The notes below the pieces were generated by a model. The model saw only the letters and a list, made by a program, of their open reading frames with translations. It was not told where the DNA came from and did not search any database. The translations under genes were made by a program, and so were the position numbers. From assembly GCA_022969175.1 (NCBI GenBank), contig JALJPB010000010.1, positions 55,527 through 119,526 of the forward strand: 64,000 bases of DNA, in the 5' to 3' direction. The stretch is from Colwellia sp. Its GTDB lineage: Bacteria > Pseudomonadota > Gammaproteobacteria > Enterobacterales > Alteromonadaceae. Below are positions 26,900 to 34,227 of this stretch, one piece after another (position 1 is the stretch's first letter; the number at the start of each line of letters is the position of its first letter).

Positions 26900-28042
26900 T
26901 TATTTTTCTGGTGTAAAAAGGTCTAAGGTTTTTAATGCTAAATAAACAACGTTTACCGAATTTTCATCGCTCACATTTTTGACTACAGTAACTGAATGTT
27001 TATGGTCTAAACATAAAATCATCATCGTTACACCTCCCATGCTACCTCCCTCGTGCATTACTGAATTTGGATGTTTTTTCATTAATGAGATATATTCGGC
27101 ACCATTTATTATATCTTTTTTTGCGTTGTAGATATGAGGATTAAAGCCAATGGCCCAACCTATGCCAAAGAAGTTACCAGAGCCATCGGATAACCTTTGC
27201 ATAGTAAACATTTTCTTTAATGTTGCCAATTTTAAATAATCTTGATTGGTATGGGCTATGGCAAGTTTAGAGATGTCTGATGGCGTTGCCAAAAAGCCTC
27301 CTCCGGCATATTTATAGCTGTTGAAAACCTCAGGAGCATTTACTAATGCACCTTCAGAAAACACGTATGAACTTTGTCGATTGGGAATGATAATGTCGTT
27401 ATCGTCAAAAGTTGTCTCTGTTAAATTTAATGGCGAGAGCACTTGTTCGTGTATTAACCTCTTGAAAGGAGCACCACCCGCAGCCCTTTCCATAACAGCA
27501 CTAATTAAAGTCCATGCGTAGGTTGAATAACTAAACTTTGATCCAGGGACGAATAACAAGTCATCATGCTTAAAAATATCTAACGCATCAATCGGCGATG
27601 TATAATTACCATTATTTAAGAGTTCGTTATTTTTATAATGGCGAATTCCTGAAGTATGACTGGCGAGTTGAATCAAATTGATTTTTTTATGTTTTTCCGG
27701 CCATTCAGGCACGTATTTACGAATATCACTTTTAAGGTCGATTAAATTTTTATCATACAATCGCATCAAAGCTGCGGTAGTGATTACTTTTGCAACGCTA
27801 CCAATCCTCATTTTGGTTGCTGCGGTCATCGGTACTTTATGTTCTAGATTAGCAAACCCAAATCCTCTAGCCCATTTGATACCGGTTGTGTCTGCAACAG
27901 CAACACTGATACCAGGAACAGAAGGTGACAAAACTGCCTCTTCAAACAGCTGAATAGCTATTTTTTCAACTTCATTGGCATGACAATCAAGTGAAGATAA
28001 AATAGCACAAAATAATAATAATCTATTTATGAACGAACCCAT
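26900..28042 (-). CDS. Beta-lactamase/penicillin-binding-like serine hydrolase
   Basis: A 380-residue exported protein of the class C beta-lactamase-related family: signal peptide ending near CHA (about residue 22), the SxxK catalytic motif in GSVAKVIT (after MRIGS) and a YSTY motif in place of the usual YxN, with HEGGSMGG near the end as the third motif. Members include esterases, D-aminopeptidases and beta-lactamases; a real antibiotic resistance role is not shown. A BlaI-like operator lies about 85 bp upstream. It is cargo of an old element. Confidence 0.85.
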   Translation of the reverse strand: MGSFINRLLLFCAILSSLDCHANEVEKIAIQLFEEAVLSPSVPGISVAVADTTGIKWARGFGFANLEHKVPMTAATKMRIGSVAKVITTAALMRLYDKNLIDLKSDIRKYVPEWPEKHKKINLIQLASHTSGIRHYKNNELLNNGNYTSPIDALDIFKHDDLLFVPGSKFSYSTYAWTLISAVMERAAGGAPFKRLIHEQVLSPLNLTETTFDDNDIIIPNRQSSYVFSEGALVNAPEVFNSYKYAGGGFLATPSDISKLAIAHTNQDYLKLATLKKMFTMQRLSDGSGNFFGIGWAIGFNPHIYNAKKDIINGAEYISLMKKHPNSVMHEGGSMGGVTMMILCLDHKHSVTVVKNVSDENSVNVVYLALKTLDLFTPEK

Positions 28043-28124
28043 TTTTTAATCCTTACATATAATACTAATCACAGAGGTCAAAATAAATTTACTCTTTTTG
28101 TTACCTTTAGTTTACAATCTAAGG

Positions 28125-28140
28125 ATTACATCTGTAATCT
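28125..28140. promoter_or_regulatory. BlaI/MecI-like operator
   Basis: GATTACATCTGTAATC contains TACA-N2-TGTA, the known operator core of BlaI/MecI/CopY repressors, within a broader imperfect palindrome (TTTACAAT ... ATTGTCAA). It lies upstream of the serine hydrolase gene. Confidence 0.5.
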
Positions 28141-28249
28141 GTATTGTCAATCAGATGTTTCTACTTCTATTTTGATTACCACGACGATAGAGAATAGATA
28201 ATCAATCATTTTACCCTCAAGTAACTGTGGGTTATAAAGGAAATTCGAA

Positions 28250-28399
28250 ATGATTATTTATAGTCGTGAACAGACCTTAGCCGTAACCTTCGAGAAGCTC
28301 CGTTGTGTTGTCTTACCCTATTTCTTAGACAGACGAGAATTGTTGCAAATATACAGAAGGAGGTGTTTCAAAAAGTCATGTCAGTTTGCGTATTGCTAG
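28250..28399 (+). CDS. Possible small ORF of 49 codons
   Basis: ATG with AAAGGA eight bases upstream, encoding a basic peptide that starts MIIYSREQTLAV. It could equally be a gene fragment in decayed DNA. No similarity recognised; it lies in the roughly 450-bp stretch between the serine hydrolase promoter and a gene fossil, which otherwise holds no gene. Confidence 0.25.
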   Translation: MIIYSREQTLAVTFEKLRCVVLPYFLDRRELLQIYRRRCFKKSCQFAYC

Positions 28400-28489
28400 C
28401 GCACCTAACTTTTAGTCATCTCAGTTAATATATTTGGTCTGCAAAGTGGCAGCTACTGCCCTTAGTTTGTATTTTAGAATTTATTAAAT

Positions 28490-28625
28490 ATATTAAAAGG
28501 TCTTTTCAGTAGCTGAGTGAGTTCATAATATTGAACCCATGCTTCTTGTTTTTTCCCAGTAAATAATCCTTTAAGGTGAATGTCACGAGTGAAGGTGAAT
28601 TGTTTTACTGTGTAGCTTTTATTCG
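28490..28625 (-). pseudogene. Fossil of the young element's exported basic protein gene
   Basis: The minus strand encodes NKSYTVKQ...YTRDIHLKGLFTGKKQ-like text (here FTRDIHLKGLFTGKKQEAW) that matches the central part of the exported protein encoded at 32358-32849. Start and end are gone. The flanking non-coding DNA (CTTTTCAGTAGCTGAGTGA) is also shared. It shows that the old element was a relative of the young one. Confidence 0.7.
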
Positions 28626-28713
28626 TTATAGAGGATTTTTTCCAATAAATGGTATGGATTCGAGAATCGACAAACGGATTTTCTTAATTGATGTTTTTAT
28701 ATTTTTCCTTTCT

Positions 28714-28751
28714 AAAACAAAAAAGTGCCTCAAAGAAATAGTTGAGGCACT
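28714..28751 (-). terminator. Intrinsic terminator of the YSC84-like gene
   Basis: 9-bp perfect stem AGTGCCTCA/TGAGGCACT followed on the minus strand by a T-rich run (complement of AAAACAAAAA). Confidence 0.8.
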
Positions 28752-28776
28752 CAATTAATACAAGCTTAAAAATCAC

Positions 28777-29328
28777 TTAATTTAAATCGTCATTCTTCCA
28801 GTATTTTGTTCCTTGAAGTGTCGCTTGCAAAGCAATGCCTGTTTCGGTCATTTGATAAACCTCAACACCATTAACAATAGTGCCCGCTTTGCTTGCTTCT
28901 CCACCCTTATCACCTGATTTCGCCGCAGCATCTGCTTGCCCAGAAAAATCCCAACCTTCTTCAACAAACTTGGTCATAGACTCTTTAGTATGAAAAATGA
29001 AAACCGCACGAAAATCTTTAATGCCCCAGCCTATGCCCACACCAGCAGAGGCCATCGACATAAAAGTGTCATTACCTGAACTATTATCATGAACAACGCC
29101 AGTACCACCACCTGCAGAGAAGAAAATAACATTTACGCCAATATTTGAAAAAGTAGCATATCCTGCAGCTTTCTTTATTTTGTTTTTAATACTAGATTGC
29201 TCTTTATACAACTTGGTTAAGATTTCTTGCCGACTATCTAAAATATCTTTCCTGTCTTCATCATCACTAAACGCATAACTATTAAAAGATAAAGCCAACA
29301 TAACGATAATTACTAAAATATTCTTCAT
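28777..29328 (-). CDS. YSC84-related exported lipid-binding-type protein
   Basis: About 183 residues with a signal peptide (cleavage after NSYA). The body matches the Ysc84/SYLF domain: IKKAAGYATFSNIGVNVIFF, then a Gly/Ala-rich stretch (SAGGGTGVV, SAGVGIGWGIKDFRAVFIF) and GIALQATLQGTKYW at the end. SYLF proteins bind phospholipid membranes; in bacteria they are periplasmic with unclear roles. The ATG used has AGGAG at six bases; the longer reading with 12 extra residues lacks a signal at its start. Cargo of an old element. Confidence 0.8.
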   Translation of the reverse strand: MKNILVIIVMLALSFNSYAFSDDEDRKDILDSRQEILTKLYKEQSSIKNKIKKAAGYATFSNIGVNVIFFSAGGGTGVVHDNSSGNDTFMSMASAGVGIGWGIKDFRAVFIFHTKESMTKFVEEGWDFSGQADAAAKSGDKGGEASKAGTIVNGVEVYQMTETGIALQATLQGTKYWKNDDLN

Positions 29329-29589
29329 TTTAACTCCTATTTTCAGTCTATACATAAATATCAATGGACTACAGCATAAAACTCGAACTATGTTTAATCA
29401 AGAAAATTCAACTTAAAATCAACAAATTAAACATGATAATTAGAGGTGTTTTTTAAGTTTAAAATAAACACTACTTTTATTACGTTAATATTAGAATTAC
29501 TTGGTATAAAAAGGAACAAATATAGTAGTACCTACACCATTGATTCTATTGCTGGTGTACGTTGGCAGGAAAATGATCTTGAGTTAATC

Positions 29590-29849
29590 TTAGGTTTGGC
29601 AAGCATTTAACATTTGAACAGCGTATCGTTTCGTTCTGCCGGTGTTAGCCCATAAATCAGCATCATTACAATATAGAGCTAGTAGCTCGCCAATGGTAAT
29701 TATTTTGCCCTATGTGTTTGCCTATTCTTTTTACTGAATATTCTTGGCTCTCTATGTATAATCACGCCATTCTTTTTTAGACGCACTGTGCATTGGTAGC
29801 TAAAGTTTCCGTTTGCTTTTGGGCGTTTATCAATTGTCGTTGATACCAT
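29590..29849 (-). pseudogene. Decayed dusA-type integrase, N-terminal part
   Basis: On the minus strand, MVSTTIDKRPKANGNFSYQC and the following IIHREPRIFSKKN match the start of the live integrase (IEKRKKANGDFNYRC, IIHRESKTFSKKE). After an in-frame stop, LWANTGRTKRYAVQML matches LWGNTGRTKRYVVQML in another stretch. The catalytic C-terminal half is missing. It lies beside the left attachment repeat, in the position the live integrase has at the right one. Confidence 0.85.
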
Positions 29850-29954
29850 AGTATTATTCCATAATCATCTATCCCAACGGGATTCAATAGGAACAACCTA
29901 AATGGAAATTCGACGAAAGCACAAGCGATTCAATACGATTCAGGTGGTAAGTAT

Positions 29955-30044
29955 ATGTATGATAATAAAGGGCTAGGGCTATCTGTGGCAGGCTCCTTCG
30001 GCAATCACAAGCTCTCCGTTGCACCGATGCTAGATTGGACGTAA
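29955..30044 (+). pseudogene. dusA: Truncated dusA start displaced by insertion
   Basis: A 29-codon frame with its own ATG reads through GSFGNHKLSVAPMLDWT, identical to the start of DusA, and stops right after the attachment core. It was the 5' end of dusA before the young element inserted; its first residues (MYDNKGLG) came from the preceding element. Confidence 0.8.
29989..30040 (+). repeat. attL of the young dusA element
   Basis: 52 bp starting CAGGCTCCTTCGG and ending GATTGGAC. It matches the repeat inside intact dusA (43608-43659) at 51 of 52 positions; the single difference is CTC versus CTG in the AAGCTCTCC/AAGCTGTCC stretch. Confidence 0.92.
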
Positions 30045-30084
30045 AGCACTATTTATACTGAGGTTATGGGTGTCTTGGGGGCTA

Positions 30085-30127
30085 TATGGGGGCTTATGGT
30101 TTTCATTTTTTGTCAAAGTCCCCCATA
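30085..30127. repeat. Element-end hairpin, young copy
   Basis: TATGGGGGCTT / AAGTCCCCCATA around a TTTTCATTTTTTGTC loop, about 45 bp inside attL. The same hairpin is found at relics 1 and 3. It could insulate the element from host transcription or bind the recombinase or its accessory factor. Confidence 0.7.
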
Positions 30128-30200
30128 GTGTAAGACCTATCAACCATTTAATTTTAGTTTCATTTCTTTAAAACGAACATTAATGCTTAATTCTCATCCA

Positions 30201-30322
30201 TATTCTTTCTAATTAATTACCTGTTAGCTTTAACCGTGTAATACGGTGTAATGTTCTTTCGGATGGAAATATGTATAATTTTTGGATGATGGATTACATG
30301 ACTTCTTAGTACGCTAAGCGGA
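30201..30322 (+). repeat. Element leader repeat, young copy
   Basis: Nearly identical to 26590-26711. Farther in, at about 30374-30393, lies a 9-bp hairpin TTACTGAGA-AG-TCTCAGTAA and then CATCCAAGTTCT, as in the leader of the oldest element. The roughly 490 bp before the first gene hold no ORF. Confidence 0.8.
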
Positions 30323-30453
30323 AATCAACAAAAATATTTTTCCATATATTTTCTAATGAATTAATTGTGTCATATTACTGAGAAGTCTCAGTAACATCCA
30401 AGTTCTAACAAAAATAAAATATTTTTAGTTTATAAGATACTGAAAATATGGGA

Positions 30454-30482
30454 TATTAACACGAATTAAATTAAAGTTATGG
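30454..30482 (+). promoter_or_regulatory. Candidate cassette-entry core GTTATG in the young leader
   Basis: GGATATTA-N4-GAATTA then GTTATG, the same order as at 21283-21315. The cassette that starts here ends at an attC whose core is also GTTAT, so the two GTTAT sites bound one 1.7-kb unit. Confidence 0.45.
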
Positions 30483-30537
30483 GACGGACATTACTGAGTG
30501 GTTTCCATAATTAAGCAGATAATCAAGTAGGAAGAAT

Positions 30538-31086
30538 ATGGCAACAAAAGAGTGGATAGATGTAGTCGATACCGCTGTTAAAATAGGTTTAGGTTCATTA
30601 ATTACTGGTGTTTTTACGTATTTAGGTGTGAAATTTTCACATAAATCAGAGCAAGCTAAATTCGCCTTTGAACATAAGATAAAAATTTTCGAAACAATAT
30701 CCTCAGATACTGAAGAGTACTTTACTGCTTGGTCGGGTCTCATTTCCAAAGTTGGCGGTATAACTAAACAGATGAAGCACGATATAGAGCCCGTCGAGCT
30801 CACAAAAAACCAACTAAAATGGATAAAGGAACGGGATAATATATTAGTTGAGGCATGGCAATATAAGCGTTCTGTTACTTCCAAACTAAAATTGTTAAAA
30901 GCGACTAGTGCTGAAACAAAATTCAAAACATGTACTGATTTAGAAACAGATCTTAGAAATAAAATGTTTTTTGATAAAAATCACCCTAATTATATAGAGC
31001 ATTCAAAATATCGTGACGCAGCTGCTGTTGCTAGAAGAGAGTTTCAAGAGGAACTTGCTAATACATATGCGGAAGTATCTGCTTAG
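30538..31086 (+). CDS. Membrane-anchored coiled-coil protein of unknown function
   Basis: A 182-residue protein with a single transmembrane helix near the N-terminus (about residues 16-33, IGLGSLITGVFTYLGVKF) and a long helical, charged remainder (about 35-180) likely forming coiled coils. RBS TAGGAAG before the ATG. A DUF4062 gene follows after 40 bp in the same direction, and the pair is bounded by integron-type sites, so the two probably work together. The family is not recognised. The gap to the next gene contains TTAGCAAGGCGTTTGG, which may be a collapsed attC start. Confidence 0.65.
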   Translation: MATKEWIDVVDTAVKIGLGSLITGVFTYLGVKFSHKSEQAKFAFEHKIKIFETISSDTEEYFTAWSGLISKVGGITKQMKHDIEPVELTKNQLKWIKERDNILVEAWQYKRSVTSKLKLLKATSAETKFKTCTDLETDLRNKMFFDKNHPNYIEHSKYRDAAAVARREFQEELANTYAEVSA

Positions 31087-31126
31087 CAAGGCGTTTGGTT
31101 TTAAATATTTAACTATGAGCTTTTAA

Positions 31127-32128
31127 ATGGACATAAAACATCAAGTATTCGTTTCTTCAACATATAAAGATTTAATAGAAGAACGTAGAGAAGTCATCCA
31201 TGCACTTTTAGAATTGGATTGTATTCCTGCGGGAATGGAGTTATTTCCAGCTACAGATGAAGATGCGTGGTCACTAATTAAAGAAATTATCGATAATTGT
31301 GATTACTATATCCTTATTATCGCAGGAAAATATGGCTCAATAAGTCCTGAAGGCATTGGATATACTGAAATGGAATTTGATTACGCGATAGAAACTAACA
31401 AGCCAATTTTAAGTTTTATATTTGATGAACTTGATAATTTGCCTTCATCAAAAGTTGAGAAGACTGAACTAGCACAATCTCGACTAAATAAATTTCGTGA
31501 TAAAGCACAAAAAAAACACTGTAAGTTTTGGAGGACTGCCCATGATTTGGGAGGGAAAGTATCTAGAAGTTTAGTACAACTTAAAAAGAAGCACCCCTCA
31601 GATGGTTGGGTTCCAGGTCGATATGCGGCAGATGCAATAATGCTCCGAGAATTCGAGGAGATGAGATCTAAATTAGCTGAGCTTGAGTTAATAAACTTAA
31701 AAGGGATAAATAATCCACCTGTTGGCTCTAAAAAATTCTCGCAAGGAAAAAGCCTGTATACAATCCATGTAGATTTAAAACACAGTGCAAAAGGAGCTCT
31801 AAAAAGTACAGCTTTGCCTCAAACTTGGGACGAAATTTTTTCGTATTGTGGCTCTATTTTAAATGGTGAATGTACAGATAAAGAGCTGATTTCTCAAATT
31901 AAATTATGCTTTTGGCATGCTGTTCCAGATAAAATTGAGAAATTCAATTCTTATCCTGAACTAAGTATCCCACAGGTATATTTCGATAAAATAAAACTTC
32001 AATTGCAAGCGCTTGGTTTAATTATGGAAGGTGAAAAAAAACGAGCGGTCTCAAATGTATCTACTTATTGGCAAATGACTCCTTATAGTAAAAGTTATCT
32101 TATTCAAATATCTGCCATTAAAACCTAA
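31127..32128 (+). CDS. DUF4062-domain protein, candidate defence protein
   Basis: A 333-residue protein. The N-terminal domain (about residues 4-110) matches DUF4062: HQVFVSSTYKDLIEERREV, MELFPATDEDAW, CDYYILIIAGKYGS and GYTEMEFDYAIETNKPI. DUF4062 has a TIR-like Rossmann topology and often heads NTPase or effector proteins linked to immunity. A helix near 175-190 and a C-terminal alpha/beta region (about 210-330, with a winged-helix-like end YFDKIKLQLQALGLI) follow. The stop codon lies inside the 5' core of an attC site, as in integron cassettes. With its membrane partner upstream it may be an anti-phage module; that role is inference. Confidence 0.75.
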   Translation: MDIKHQVFVSSTYKDLIEERREVIHALLELDCIPAGMELFPATDEDAWSLIKEIIDNCDYYILIIAGKYGSISPEGIGYTEMEFDYAIETNKPILSFIFDELDNLPSSKVEKTELAQSRLNKFRDKAQKKHCKFWRTAHDLGGKVSRSLVQLKKKHPSDGWVPGRYAADAIMLREFEEMRSKLAELELINLKGINNPPVGSKKFSQGKSLYTIHVDLKHSAKGALKSTALPQTWDEIFSYCGSILNGECTDKELISQIKLCFWHAVPDKIEKFNSYPELSIPQVYFDKIKLQLQALGLIMEGEKKRAVSNVSTYWQMTPYSKSYLIQISAIKT

Positions 32129-32218
32129 CAAGCATTCAATAGGACAAAAAACAGTTTGCTGTTTACGTTCCTCAATATTTTAGCAAACAGTTTTTCGCCT
32201 GTTAATTGGGCGTTATTG
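32123..32218. other. Well-preserved integron attC site
   Basis: 96 bp from ACCTAAC to GTTATTG. The inner arms AGGACAAAAAACAGTTTGCTG and TTAGCAAACAGTTTTTCGCCT pair almost fully, with the few bulged or mismatched bases typical of attC; outer arms AACAAGCATTCAATAGG and CCTGTTAATTGGGCGTT also pair. It is the best attC in the window. No integron integrase gene is present. Confidence 0.85.
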
Positions 32219-32357
32219 ATACAATATACTATTCATATAAATGGCTAATGTCTTCTTTGTGGTAGTTACTACCCTTAGTTTGTTATTTTAATTTAGTTAA
32301 GTATCTTAGAAGGCCTTTTCAGTAGCTGAGTGATTTCAAAATATGAATTCAGTTGTA

Positions 32358-32849
32358 TTAATGAGTTCCTAACTTTATAGATGGTGGTGCATTATTGTTA
32401 CGCCATTTATCACCAAACCTAATTGCTTCATCATCCCTATGCTGTAAACATGTTGCAAATTCAGGAGTTGATTTTGGATTTATACATTCTTTCGGCCTTT
32501 CATAATGTTGAATCCATGCATCTTGTTTTTTACCTGTAAATAATCCTTTAAGGTGGATATCACGAGTATAGGAAGCTTGTTTTCCTGTGTAGCTTTTGTT
32601 CGTTATATAGTTTTTTTTATTTTTTGTTGTATAACTCTTTTTTTCTTTAACTTGATTGTTGTTTTTCTTTTTTCTGCAATTTTGATAAATATCATGTCGT
32701 TTATGTTCTTCTTGTCTATAATATTCTGTACTTCTTTGCCTCATTAAAGCTTGAATGCTTTTGAGTGAATCCCATTCTTTTTGACACTTTGATTTAGCAA
32801 ATGTTTGATTGCTAATAATTAATAGAACTATGAAGATAATCCTTATCAT
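32358..32849 (-). CDS. Exported basic protein of unknown function
   Basis: A 163-residue protein with a signal peptide (cleavage after TFA, residue 18). The middle is very rich in Lys, Asn, Tyr and Thr and looks disordered (about 60-95); the C-terminal part has CINPKSTPEFATCLQHRDDEA, with two of the four Cys. A fossil of this gene sits in the neighbouring old element, so it travels with this element family. It is transcribed in the same direction as the phage repressor gene, which ends 39 bp upstream of its start side. No function can be named. Confidence 0.6.
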   Translation of the reverse strand: MIRIIFIVLLIISNQTFAKSKCQKEWDSLKSIQALMRQRSTEYYRQEEHKRHDIYQNCRKKKNNNQVKEKKSYTTKNKKNYITNKSYTGKQASYTRDIHLKGLFTGKKQDAWIQHYERPKECINPKSTPEFATCLQHRDDEAIRFGDKWRNNNAPPSIKLGTH

Positions 32850-32888
32850 TTTATAATTTCCTTATTTTAGTTTGTTTTTGAAGAGTAT

Positions 32889-33569
32889 TTACATCCTCTG
32901 TCCTGACCAAACCACACGTCCAATAATCTCAATATCCGTACCGTCTAAATTTTCTTTATTAATTTCCCATGGTTCATAAAGGCTATTATCTGATTTAACT
33001 TTAATAATGCCTTTAGGCAATAACTGCAATCGTTTAACTAATAAATTTTGTTCGTGACGCATTACATAAATACCATCACTTAACCCATTAAAATGACGAT
33101 TAACCATTATCATTGATCCTGTTTTTAATGTCGGGTACATACTGTCACCTTCAACTAACATTAAAAACACATCGTTAGGGTTTACACCTATTTCTTTATT
33201 CAACCACTCTGGTTCAAAGCTAATCAAGTTAGCTTGCTCTTCTACTTCTATCAACATTCCCATCCCTGCTGAAGCTGAAATCTCATAAAAAGGTAAATTT
33301 ACAAGACCTAGCGATAATTCCTTTTTTAGTTCCGAATTGGAACTTTCTTTTGATTTAGGTAATTCATTATTATTTGGTTCAAAGAACCAATTTGCTAAAT
33401 AAACAAACTTTTCATTACTTAATATTTGTTCAATTGCAGTTAAACCATTTGATACACCGCTCTCTATTTTCTTTAATGTACTCAATGGTATAGATAATTC
33501 AGATGCAAAATCTTTTTGTGTTAACCCTAAGTTCGTTCGTAATAACTTAATCTTTTTACCATAATTCAT
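32889..33569 (-). CDS. S24-type (CI/LexA-like) phage repressor
   Basis: A 226-residue repressor with an N-terminal helix-turn-helix (about residues 4-60; LGLTQKDFASELSIPLSTLKKIE within it) and a C-terminal S24 autoprotease domain: catalytic Ser in GDSMYPT and Lys in LLVKRLQ. It should keep the prophage silent and self-cleave with RecA after DNA damage. It is divergent from the PrtN-like activator; two quasi-palindromes lie between them. The ATG at the MNYGKK start is chosen because the longer reading runs through an operator. Confidence 0.88.
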   Translation of the reverse strand: MNYGKKIKLLRTNLGLTQKDFASELSIPLSTLKKIESGVSNGLTAIEQILSNEKFVYLANWFFEPNNNELPKSKESSNSELKKELSLGLVNLPFYEISASAGMGMLIEVEEQANLISFEPEWLNKEIGVNPNDVFLMLVEGDSMYPTLKTGSMIMVNRHFNGLSDGIYVMRHEQNLLVKRLQLLPKGIIKVKSDNSLYEPWEINKENLDGTDIEIIGRVVWSGQRM

Positions 33570-33574
33570 TTGAC

Positions 33575-33628
33575 AAAGGTTCCTGATAGGTACTAATATC
33601 TGCCTCAAGGTTCCTTGTGGGAACTTAA
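33575..33628. promoter_or_regulatory. Two candidate repressor operators of the phage switch
   Basis: AAAGGTTCCTGATAGGTACTAA and AAGGTTCCTTGTGGGAACTTAA are related quasi-palindromes of about 22 bp, 32 bp apart (three helical turns), in the divergent promoter gap. The first overlaps the repressor's own ribosome site region. Confidence 0.55.
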
Positions 33629-33684
33629 TGGCGACTGTAATCGCTTTAAATTGCTTTAACTGCGAATAATTACATAGGTGTTAT

Positions 33685-33942
33685 ATGAATACAAACTTTG
33701 CATTGCTAGCCAGATTCGAAACTCCTGTTATTGAACTTAAACAGGTATGTGAAGAATTCTTTGGCATTAAACCCAAAACAGCAGAGCAAAAAGTTAAAGG
33801 CTGCGATTTTCCAATTCCAACGTTTAAGTTACGTGACTCTGAACGCAGCCCAACATTAATAAAAATTGAAGACCTTGCTAACTACATAGACAAGCGATAT
33901 GCAGAAGCTGAAATTGAATGGAAGCAAGTTCACAACTTATAA
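33685..33942 (+). CDS. PrtN-like phage activator
   Basis: An 85-residue protein like the pyocin activator PrtN family: CEEFFGIKPKTAEQKVKGCDFPIPTF and the KIEDLANYIDKR helix. In phage-derived loci this small DNA-binding protein switches on late genes once the repressor is removed. It is the first gene right of the S24 repressor and divergent from it, with operator-like repeats in between. Confidence 0.75.
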   Translation: MNTNFALLARFETPVIELKQVCEEFFGIKPKTAEQKVKGCDFPIPTFKLRDSERSPTLIKIEDLANYIDKRYAEAEIEWKQVHNL

Positions 33943-34029
33943 CGTATTCATTTAATGAGTATTACTGATTAGCGACAAAAATACAGCTGATCTTTATTAA
34001 GAAATTTAACAGGTACGGATTAACCAGTT

Positions 34030-34227
34030 ATGAAAGACATTTATTTTACTAATGAAGCATGGGGCGATGTGGCTATACAGCACAAAGGCCAAGTGCATCA
34101 TTTTTCAAATTTAATGTCATTGATTGGTTTCTTACAGCCACTTTACGGGTCGAGCTTCAACTTAATCGAAGTTAACAACGATAACTATCAAGAACTTTAT
34201 AACATGGGGGTATTTGATGAACAGTAA
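34030..34227 (+). CDS. Small inovirus protein of unknown function
   Basis: A 65-residue acidic protein starting MKDIYFTNEAWGDVAIQ, without signal or membrane segment. Its end overlaps the Rep gene by 11 bp, so it belongs to the replication operon. The family is not recognised. Confidence 0.6.
   Translation: MKDIYFTNEAWGDVAIQHKGQVHHFSNLMSLIGFLQPLYGSSFNLIEVNNDNYQELYNMGVFDEQ

Larger units (their letters stand above)
20995..29988. mobile_element. Accreted, decayed dusA-site integrative elements
   Basis: This stretch holds three degenerate copies of the dusA attachment sequence with their element-end hairpins, a fossil integrase of the same family as the live one, and cargo genes with attC-like sites. 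It is best read as at least three older elements, serially inserted at dusA, each pushed leftwards by the next. Left limit is taken at the first recognisable attachment relic; the real edge may lie slightly further out. Confidence 0.65.

Noticed and set aside
30477..30926. Minus-strand ORF of 149 codons
   Set aside because: It overlaps the plus-strand membrane protein gene, which has a ribosome site and sits in operon order with the DUF4062 gene.
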